5,874 nt of DNA from Collinsella sp. (lineage in GTDB: Bacteria; Actinomycetota; Coriobacteriia; Coriobacteriales; Coriobacteriaceae). The stretch spans positions 1-5,874 of the forward strand of contig DYAA01000070.1 in NCBI GenBank assembly GCA_019419405.1. The letters are read 5' to 3'. Of this stretch, positions 1-4,756 are shown one piece after another. The notes under the pieces were generated by a model, which searched no databases, was not told the origin of the DNA, and saw only the letters and a program-made list of their open reading frames with translations. The translations under genes and the position numbers were made by a program. The first letter of the stretch is position 1, and each line of letters starts with the position of its first letter.

Positions 1-2600
1 GCATACATCTCAGCGGGAACGACCGCCTTGACACGGACCTGCTGGCTCTTGGTGAAGGTGCCGGCGGAGCGGGCATCCTCAAGGGCCTTGGTCACGGCGC
101 TACGGAGCTCGAGCGAAGCCTCGAGCACGCCCTCGAACTCATTGGCCTCGTCGACCGTGATGGGCGACTTGTACCAATCGAGCAGCGCGGCGTACTTCTG
201 GTGGTCGACGCAGCCGGCGGGCGCATAGGCCATGGCCTCATCGACGGTGTAGGACAGGATCGGCTGCAAATCGCGCATGAGCATCGAGAAGAGCTCGGCG
301 AGCACGGTCTGGGCGCTGCGGCGCTCGAGCGAGCCGGGCTTTTCGCAGTACAGACGGTCCTTCAGGGCGTCGAGGTACACGTTGGAAAGCTCGGTAACCA
401 CGAAGTCGTAGAGCGCACGGTAGGCGCGCGGGAACTCGTAGCTGGCGTAGGCATCGTCGACCTCGGCCTGAACCTGGGTCAGACGGGCAACCATGAGCTT
501 GTCGAGCGGCAGCAGGTCGGCAAAGGCGACGCCGTCGGTCTCGGGCTCAAACTGACCCTCGAGCTCGGAGAGCAGGAAGCGCAGCGTGTTGCGGAAACGA
601 CGGTAGGCATCGGACGTACGAGCGAGAATCTCGTGGTCGATGGAGACATCGGAGCTGGTATCGACCGAGGCGACCCACAGGCGGATGATGTCGGCGCCCA
701 TCTCGTCGCAGACCTTGTTGGGGTCGATGACGTTGCCGAGCGACTTGGACATCTTGCGGCCCTGACCGTCGAGCGTGAAGCCCTGCGAGACGACTGCCTT
801 GTACGGAGCATGGCCGTTGGCGCCCACAGAGGTGAGCAGCGAGCTCTGGAACCAACCGCGGTGCTGGTCGGAGCCTTCGAGATACACGTCAGCCGGGTAC
901 TCAAGCTCGGGGCGATACTCGCAGACGGCCTTCCAGGAGACGCCGGAATCCCACCACACGTCGAGGATGTCCTTATCGGCCTTGAGGTGATGGCCGCCGC
1001 ACTTGGGGCAGACGCAGGCCTCACCCAGGTAGCTCTCGGGAGCGTCGGTGAACCAGGCGTCGGAGCCCTTCTCGTGGAAGAGCTTGATGACGGCGTCGAG
1101 CGTGGCATCATTCATGACCTTCTCGCCGCAGTCGGCGCAGGTGTAGCTGGGGATAGGCACGCCCCAGTTGCGCTGACGGCTGATGCACCAGTCGGGACGC
1201 TGCTCGACCATGGCACCGATGCGGTTGGCCGCGTGGGCCGGATACCACTTGACGTTCTCGCGGACCTCTTTGCCAGCCTGCTCGCGCAAACCGGTCTTGT
1301 CCATCGAGACAAACCACTGGTCGGTAGCACGGAAGAGCACCGGGTGCTTGCAGCGCCAGCAGTGCGGATAGCTGTGCGTGATCTTCTTCTCGAGAACCAG
1401 GGTGCCGCGCTCGCGCAGGAACTCGATGATATGCGGGTTGGCCTCATCGGTATCCATACCGCTGAAGGGACCACCGGTGCCAAACTCCTCGCCGGTGTAG
1501 AACTTGCCGTCGTCATCGACCGGCATGCAGATGTCGGTGATGCCCTCCTTGAGGCAGGCGAAGTAGTCGTCGACGCCGTGGCCGGGCGAGTTGTGGACGA
1601 TACCGGTACCGTCGTCGACACCGACGTAATCGGCCAGCAGCGCCACGCCCTCAACGCCGTCAAAGATCGGCTGCTTGTAGTGGATGTGGTGGAAGGTCTC
1701 AGCGGGAACCACATAGGGCTTGCCGGCGACCATAACCGGGGTGTACTCCCAGCCAAACTCCTCGCAGCACTTGGGAGCCAGGTCCTCGAGCATGACCTCG
1801 GCACGGCCATCGTGCTCAACGGCGACATAGGCGGCGCCGGGCTTAAGGGAAACGGCCTGGTCAGAGGGGATGGTCCACGGCGTGGTCGTCCAGATGATAA
1901 AGTCGACCGGACCGTCGAAGTTCTCTAGGCCGGCGGGCTTGGAGGTCATCTCAAAGCGCACGAAGATGGAGGGGCTCGTCTCGTCGGAGTACTCAATCTC
2001 GGCCTCGGCCAGCGCGGTGTGGCAGTGCTTGCACCAGTGAACCGGCTTGTGGCCGCGATAGATCATGCCCTTATCGAACATGGCCTTGAAGACCTCGATG
2101 TCGGCGGCATCGTGCTGGTGATAGAGCGTCAGATAGGGGTTATCCCAGTCGCCGAGCACGCCCAGACGACGGAAACCGGCCTTCTGCAGCTCGATGTTCT
2201 CAACAGCGAACTCGTTGCAGAGCTCACGAATCTTGGCCGTGGGGGTCTGGTTGAACTTCTCGGTGCCGAGCTTCTCCTCGACCTTGTGCTCGATCGGCTG
2301 ACCATGGCAGTCCCAACCGGGGACATAGGGAACCTCATAGCCCTGCATCATCCAGTAGCGGTTGATCATGTCCTTGGAGATCTTGTTCATGGCATGGCCG
2401 ATGTGGATCGGACCGTTGGCGTACGGAGGACCGTCGTGCAGCACAAACTTCTTGTGACCCTCGTTCTTCTTCAGAACCTGCTCGTAGACCTTGTTGTCCT
2501 GCCAGTCCTTGAGTCGCTTGGGCTCGGACTTGGAAAGACCGGCACGCATGGGAAAACCGGTCTTGGGCAGATTCATCGTCTGCTTGTACTCGTTTGCCAC
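1..2600 (-). CDS. ileS: Isoleucyl-tRNA synthetase, C-terminus cut by window edge
   Basis: Class I synthetase that charges tRNA-Ile with isoleucine in the cytoplasm. 866 codons are present. The family is usually about 930-940 residues, so roughly the last 70, including any C-terminal zinc site, lie outside. Seen in order: HIGH motif within PYANGPIHIGH (59-69); WTTTPWT of the CP1 editing domain (237-243); editing-site PGHGVDDY with Asp344/345; HCWRC (Cys414, Cys417); a CADC/CPKC zinc-ribbon-like pair (Cys488/491 and Cys531/534); DVWWDSG; KMSKS (616-620); then the start of the helical anticodon-binding domain. PGHGxDDY marks the ordinary bacterial type rather than the eukaryote-like, mupirocin-resistant type. 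The start is a GTG preceded by AAAGGGG; the next in-frame ATG (codon 9) has a poorer RBS. Expression is likely controlled by the T-box leader upstream. In the editing motif, VHNSPGHG replaces the more usual VHTAPGHG. Confidence 0.97.
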   Translation of the reverse strand, partial: MANEYKQTMNLPKTGFPMRAGLSKSEPKRLKDWQDNKVYEQVLKKNEGHKKFVLHDGPPYANGPIHIGHAMNKISKDMINRYWMMQGYEVPYVPGWDCHGQPIEHKVEEKLGTEKFNQTPTAKIRELCNEFAVENIELQKAGFRRLGVLGDWDNPYLTLYHQHDAADIEVFKAMFDKGMIYRGHKPVHWCKHCHTALAEAEIEYSDETSPSIFVRFEMTSKPAGLENFDGPVDFIIWTTTPWTIPSDQAVSLKPGAAYVAVEHDGRAEVMLEDLAPKCCEEFGWEYTPVMVAGKPYVVPAETFHHIHYKQPIFDGVEGVALLADYVGVDDGTGIVHNSPGHGVDDYFACLKEGITDICMPVDDDGKFYTGEEFGTGGPFSGMDTDEANPHIIEFLRERGTLVLEKKITHSYPHCWRCKHPVLFRATDQWFVSMDKTGLREQAGKEVRENVKWYPAHAANRIGAMVEQRPDWCISRQRNWGVPIPSYTCADCGEKVMNDATLDAVIKLFHEKGSDAWFTDAPESYLGEACVCPKCGGHHLKADKDILDVWWDSGVSWKAVCEYRPELEYPADVYLEGSDQHRGWFQSSLLTSVGANGHAPYKAVVSQGFTLDGQGRKMSKSLGNVIDPNKVCDEMGADIIRLWVASVDTSSDVSIDHEILARTSDAYRRFRNTLRFLLSELEGQFEPETDGVAFADLLPLDKLMVARLTQVQAEVDDAYASYEFPRAYRALYDFVVTELSNVYLDALKDRLYCEKPGSLERRSAQTVLAELFSMLMRDLQPILSYTVDEAMAYAPAGCVDHQKYAALLDWYKSPITVDEANEFEGVLEASLELRSAVTKALEDARSAGTFTKSQQVRVKAVVPAEMY

Positions 2601-2604
2601 GGTA

Positions 2605-2611
2605 CCCCTTT
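2605..2611 (-). promoter_or_regulatory. Ribosome binding site of ileS, selects GTG start
   Basis: Reads AAAGGGG on the minus strand, four bases before the GTG at 2600-2598. An ATG at 2614-2612 is in another frame, so the GTG is the only well-placed initiator in the IleS frame. A short hairpin, GGGCG-TGCG-CGCCC (2633-2620), lies just upstream and leaves the RBS single-stranded. Confidence 0.7.
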
Positions 2612-2643
2612 CATGTCGTGGGCGCGCACGCCCGTTGGGCACC

Positions 2644-2680
2644 AAAAAAGCGCCCGTCCCTACAAGCTGGGACGAAGCGC
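2644..2680 (-). terminator. Intrinsic terminator of the ileS T-box
   Basis: GCGCTTCGTCCC (2680-2669) pairs with GGGACGGGCGC (2660-2650) with one bulged T, followed by six T (2649-2644). Its 5' arm overlaps the 3' arm of the antiterminator, so the two folds exclude each other. The T tract ends about 43 bases before the ileS GTG, so control is by premature termination of transcription. Confidence 0.9.
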
Positions 2681-2731
2681 CACAAATCGAGCTGTACGCT
2701 CGCAAAAGCTCTTCGCTTAACCACCCAGCTT
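2664..2731 (-). promoter_or_regulatory. T-box antiterminator with UGGU acceptor-end bulge
   Basis: AAGCTGGG (2731-2724) pairs perfectly with CCCAGCTT (2671-2664). A seven-base bulge, TGGTTAA (2723-2717), follows. GCGAAG (2716-2711) then pairs with CTTCGT (2677-2672), including one G-U pair. This is the T-box antiterminator plan: helix A1, seven-base bulge, helix A2. TGGU can pair with the ACCA 3' end of tRNA-Ile, whose discriminator base is A. The bulge reads UGGUUAA where the family consensus is UGGNACC. Forming this structure uses the CGTCCC that otherwise builds the terminator. Confidence 0.85.
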
Positions 2732-2859
2732 AGATGCCCTCGCCCGCATATTCGCGCGCTCGCATCCGTTACTCGGCTGGCCTGTATCGACGACCATCTC
2801 GGCGATATCTACTAAGACGTGCCTGTGCGGCGCGCCCGTTGGGACCGCAGCTCCGGGGT

Positions 2860-2862
2860 GAT
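2860..2862 (-). other. T-box specifier triplet AUC (isoleucine)
   Basis: ATC sits on the 3' side of the Stem I internal loop, just before the conserved A2859 and the CCCC closing strand. This is the expected place for the codon-like triplet that pairs with the tRNA anticodon. AUC would select tRNA-Ile(GAU), matching the ileS gene downstream. Confidence 0.8.
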
Positions 2863-2944
2863 TTTCATCGGTCGCATGCACGGGTTCTCAGCGCTTCCCG
2901 CTCTCTGTAGCATGCGGACGGCCGACTACTCGCCCCCATCAACG

Positions 2945-2972
2945 CTTATGCGGTGTATGGTAGCACGGTCAA
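2945..2972 (-). promoter_or_regulatory. Promoter for the T-box-ileS transcript
   Basis: TTGACC (2972-2967), a 16-base spacer, then CATAAG (2950-2945; four of six matches to TATAAT). The predicted start near 2938 falls at the first base of T-box Stem I, which supports the assignment. Confidence 0.6.
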
Positions 2973-2999
2973 CGCCGCCGAAAAACCCTCAACACTGGT

Positions 3000-3028
3000 T
3001 TTATACGTTCGAAATTTCTCGCTATTAC
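3000..3028 (+). promoter_or_regulatory. Possible promoter for the iron alcohol dehydrogenase gene
   Basis: TTTATA (3000-3005), a 17-base spacer, then TATTAC (3023-3028), each matching its consensus at four of six positions, about 60 bases before the ATG. AAAATACC near 3046-3053 is an alternative -10. The TTCGAA palindrome at 3008-3013 lies in the spacer. The stretch is clearly AT-richer than its surroundings, but the exact promoter is uncertain. Confidence 0.3.
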
Positions 3029-3086
3029 AGCCCTTCTCTAGGAGCAAAATACCTGAAAGCACTCTATCTCACGAAAGAAGGTACCT

Positions 3087-4169
3087 ATGCGCACAATTGG
3101 AATGAGCGACTATACCGTCGGCGAAGACTGCTTTGACGAGCTGCCCGGCGCACTGGCGGAGTACGGCGCGACAAAGGTCGCGATCATCGGTGGCAAGCGG
3201 GCACTGGCCGCAGCACTTCCCGGTATCGAAGCTGCGCTGGCAGGTACCGACGTCGAGATTCTGGAGACGCGCGTCTACGGTACCAACAGTACGCGTGCCA
3301 ATATCGCCAAGGTCGTGAACTCCCCTGCCTGCCAGAAAGCCGACGTGCTCATTGCCTGTGGCGGCGGAAAGGCGCTCGATACCGTGAAGACGGCGGCCAT
3401 CGAGCTCAAGAAGATCGTCTTCACCGTCCCGACGATTTGCTCCAACTGCTCCGCCGCGACCGCCATTGCCGTTGTCTACAACGACGACGGCTCGCTCGAG
3501 GGCTATTCGTACCCCAACCGCCCCGCTCACATCTTCATCAACCCCAAGATCATCGCCGAGGCACCGGCAGAATACTTCTGGGCCGGCGTGGGCGATGCCC
3601 TGTCTAAGCAGCCCGAGGTCGAGTACGCCACGAGCGCCGGCAACCTGGAGCACACCGCCGGTCTTGGCCTGGCACTCGCCCACACCTGCTCCGAACCGCT
3701 ATTTACCTATGGCGTCCAGGGTCTTGAGGACGTGCGCCAGAACCTGTCGAGCGAGGCCGTCAAGCAGATCGCGCTCGATATCGTGGTCAACACGGGCTAT
3801 GTCTCGAACCTGACCAACCAGAACGATTACTACTACAACTCAAGTGTGGCGCACGCGTTCTACAACGCCACCTGCAGCATTCCGCGTGAGGGCACCTACC
3901 TGCACGGCGAGGTCGTAAGCCTGGGCGTGCTCGTGCTGTTTGCCTATACGGGAAAGACCGAGAACCTTGAGCGCTACGCTGCCTTTAACAAGCAGATGGG
4001 GCTGCCCGTGACGCTTGAGCAGGTCGGGCTTTCCGAGTCCGATATCCCAGCCCTGTGCGAGTACGCGCATGCCACCAACGAGTGGAAGCAGGGCAACCCT
4101 GAGCCCTTCACCGACGAGAAGTTCGCCGCCGCCATCAAGGCCGCCGACGCTTACGGCCACACGCTCTAG
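3087..4169 (+). CDS. Iron-containing alcohol dehydrogenase, GldA/HcxA-like
   Basis: 360 residues, the normal full length for the glycerol-dehydrogenase branch of the metal-dependent (group III) alcohol dehydrogenases, which interconvert alcohols and carbonyls with NAD(P)H in the cytoplasm. The N-terminal nucleotide-binding half shows VAIIGGKRAL (31-40) and GGGKALDTVK (92-101). The metal ligands are in place: Asp170 in GVGDALSK, His256 in VAHAFYN and His273 in YLHGE, matching Asp/His/His of E. coli GldA. Around residue 121 it reads PTICSNCSAA: a Cys stands where GldA has the substrate-contacting Asp of PTIASTDA. This resembles E. coli HcxA/YbdH (PTIAATCAA) more, so a 2-oxo/2-hydroxy acid substrate is as plausible as glycerol. 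The ATG is chosen because AAAGAAGG (3074-3081) lies five bases before it; Met6 lacks such a site. It is transcribed divergently from ileS, apparently alone, and ends in a strong terminator. The true substrate cannot be read from sequence. Confidence 0.93.
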   Translation: MRTIGMSDYTVGEDCFDELPGALAEYGATKVAIIGGKRALAAALPGIEAALAGTDVEILETRVYGTNSTRANIAKVVNSPACQKADVLIACGGGKALDTVKTAAIELKKIVFTVPTICSNCSAATAIAVVYNDDGSLEGYSYPNRPAHIFINPKIIAEAPAEYFWAGVGDALSKQPEVEYATSAGNLEHTAGLGLALAHTCSEPLFTYGVQGLEDVRQNLSSEAVKQIALDIVVNTGYVSNLTNQNDYYYNSSVAHAFYNATCSIPREGTYLHGEVVSLGVLVLFAYTGKTENLERYAAFNKQMGLPVTLEQVGLSESDIPALCEYAHATNEWKQGNPEPFTDEKFAAAIKAADAYGHTL

Positions 4170-4178
4170 GCCTAACCC

Positions 4179-4221
4179 AAAACCACCACAAAGGGGACAG
4201 TCACCTTTGTGGTGGTTTTTT
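4179..4221 (+). terminator. Hairpin terminator between convergent genes
   Basis: AAAACCACCACAAAGG (4179-4194) pairs perfectly with CCTTTGTGGTGGTTTT (4204-4219) around a nine-base loop (GGACAGTCA), followed by further T residues on the plus strand. It starts ten bases after the dehydrogenase stop and touches the stop codon of the minus-strand DUF523 gene. On the minus strand the helix also ends in TTTT, so it may serve both genes, better for the plus-strand one. Confidence 0.9.
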
Positions 4222-4675
4222 ATTGCTCAAGTATTTTGGGGTCGAACTCGCTAGCCGGAATCACACGGTACCCGTGACGCAGCAACAGATCGACGAAAAC
4301 GCCGTTGCCCGCGGTGAGCGTACCGCTAAAGGTGCCGTCGTAGATGCGACCCGCGCCGCACGAGGGGCTGCGGTCCTGCAAGATGCACGCAGCAATCTCG
4401 GAAGGGCCGCCCGCCTGCTCGCACATGTCGAGCGCACGTTGAGCGCCCAGGCGGAATTCCCGGTCAACGGACACGCCCTCGCAGGTACGGACCTCGCCGT
4501 TCACGATCTCGGACGGCTTGCGCGGCGTCGGAAGACCGCCAAAAACCTCGGGGCACACCAACAGGACCTCGGTTCCCGTGCGCTCGCAAGCCTCGACCAG
4601 CTCGCGAAGGTAGTTGTCGAGCCCGTTATACTTGCAGCCCTCGCCCATCAAACAGGCACTCACCACGATCTTCAT
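4220..4675 (-). CDS. DUF523 / TudS-like iron-sulfur protein
   Basis: 151 residues, the usual size of a stand-alone DUF523 protein (PF04463, the 2-thiouracil desulfurase family). Characterised members (TudS) use a [4Fe-4S] cluster held by three cysteines to remove sulfur from thiouracil. The family motifs are all present: VVSACLMGEGCKYNG (4-18, Cys8), VCPEVFGGLPTPR (40-52, Cys41 and Glu43), and DRSPSCGAGRIYDG (101-114, Cys106). The three cluster cysteines are therefore intact. No signal peptide or membrane segment is seen, so it is likely cytoplasmic. The start at 4675 is chosen because the family N-terminus begins here and GGGAGGG lies six bases upstream; a longer reading from 4717 would run through the hairpin and is rejected. 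It follows ftsH on the same strand and faces the dehydrogenase. Whether this member acts on thiouracil, another thiolated base, or something else is not known from sequence. Confidence 0.92.
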   Translation of the reverse strand: MKIVVSACLMGEGCKYNGLDNYLRELVEACERTGTEVLLVCPEVFGGLPTPRKPSEIVNGEVRTCEGVSVDREFRLGAQRALDMCEQAGGPSEIAACILQDRSPSCGAGRIYDGTFSGTLTAGNGVFVDLLLRHGYRVIPASEFDPKILEQ

Positions 4676-4681
4676 ACATAT

Positions 4682-4688
4682 CCCTCCC
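4682..4688 (-). promoter_or_regulatory. Ribosome binding site of the DUF523 gene
   Basis: GGGAGGG on the minus strand, six bases before the ATG at 4675. It fixes the start at MKIVVSACL rather than the upstream in-frame ATG at 4717. It lies only four bases after the short T tract of the preceding hairpin. Confidence 0.8.
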
Positions 4689-4692
4689 AAGC

Positions 4693-4730
4693 AAAACGCC
4701 CCATTTGAGATAGGCACTCAAATGGGGCGT
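4693..4730 (-). terminator. Hairpin after ftsH, upstream of the DUF523 gene
   Basis: ACGCCCCATTTGAG and CTCAAATGGGGCGT (4730-4717 and 4709-4696 on the minus strand) form a perfect 14-base-pair stem with a seven-base loop. A T tract of only four follows, its first T inside the stem. It lies 26 bases past the ftsH stop and ends just before the DUF523 RBS. The short T tract suggests incomplete termination on the minus strand. The plus strand has no T tract after the stem. Confidence 0.75.
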
Positions 4731-4756
4731 CGATATTTACTGACCCGAATGCAACG

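Larger units (their letters stand above)
2644..2938 (-). promoter_or_regulatory. T-box riboswitch leader of ileS (tRNA-Ile sensing, transcriptional)
   Basis: A cis-acting leader that binds tRNA-Ile and lets transcription into ileS continue when the tRNA is uncharged. Stem I is visible by pairing: GGGG (2937-2934) with CCCC (2858-2855), CGG (2924-2922) with CCG (2871-2869), CGCATG (2916-2911) with CATGCG (2878-2873), and CGGG (2900-2897) with CCCG (2884-2881). The conserved purine-rich AGAGAG (2906-2901) lies on the 5' side, and AAGCGCTGAGAA forms the distal loop. The internal loop GATGAAAATCA carries an ATC specifier followed by A, as the family requires. A Stem II candidate pairs TGCGG (2849-2845) with CCGCA (2830-2826). 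The region 2825-2732 can fold further (for example GATGC with GCATC) and probably holds the Stem IIA/B and Stem III elements. The antiterminator and terminator follow. The call rests on structure and motifs; the downstream ileS gene agrees with the Ile specifier. Confidence 0.9.

Noticed and set aside
479..1828. Minus-strand Ser/Arg/Pro-rich frames inside ileS (about 479-1111 and 1112-1828)
   Set aside because: Out-of-frame shadows of ileS on the same strand, with composition typical of a frame-shifted GC-rich gene.
201..1928. Long (575-codon) plus-strand open frame opposite ileS
   Set aside because: It lies wholly antisense to IleS, whose motifs are unmistakable. Its low-complexity Val/Leu/Gly/Asp-rich translation is typical of the complement of a GC-rich gene, and it shows no family motif.
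2019..2720. Plus-strand open frame of 233 codons covering the ileS start and T-box
   Set aside because: Same antisense pattern over the IleS N-terminus including the HIGH region, then it runs through the T-box terminator and antiterminator; not a credible protein.
2819..3136. Possible small plus-strand protein (105 codons) in the divergent intergenic region
   Set aside because: It overlaps the T-box Stem I, both promoter regions and the dehydrogenase start out of frame; no RBS and no family likeness.
3069..3683. Minus-strand frame of 204 codons opposite the dehydrogenase
   Set aside because: Antisense shadow of a well-supported gene, with no recognisable motif and no convincing start context.
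4223..4708. Plus-strand frame of 161 codons opposite the DUF523 gene
   Set aside because: Antisense to a protein with all three family cysteine motifs; the shadow has none of its own.
4676..4717. Upstream ATG at 4717 giving a 14-residue N-terminal extension of the DUF523 protein
   Set aside because: The extension would be translated from the hairpin and lacks an RBS, while GGGAGGG precedes the ATG at 4675 and the family N-terminus begins there.
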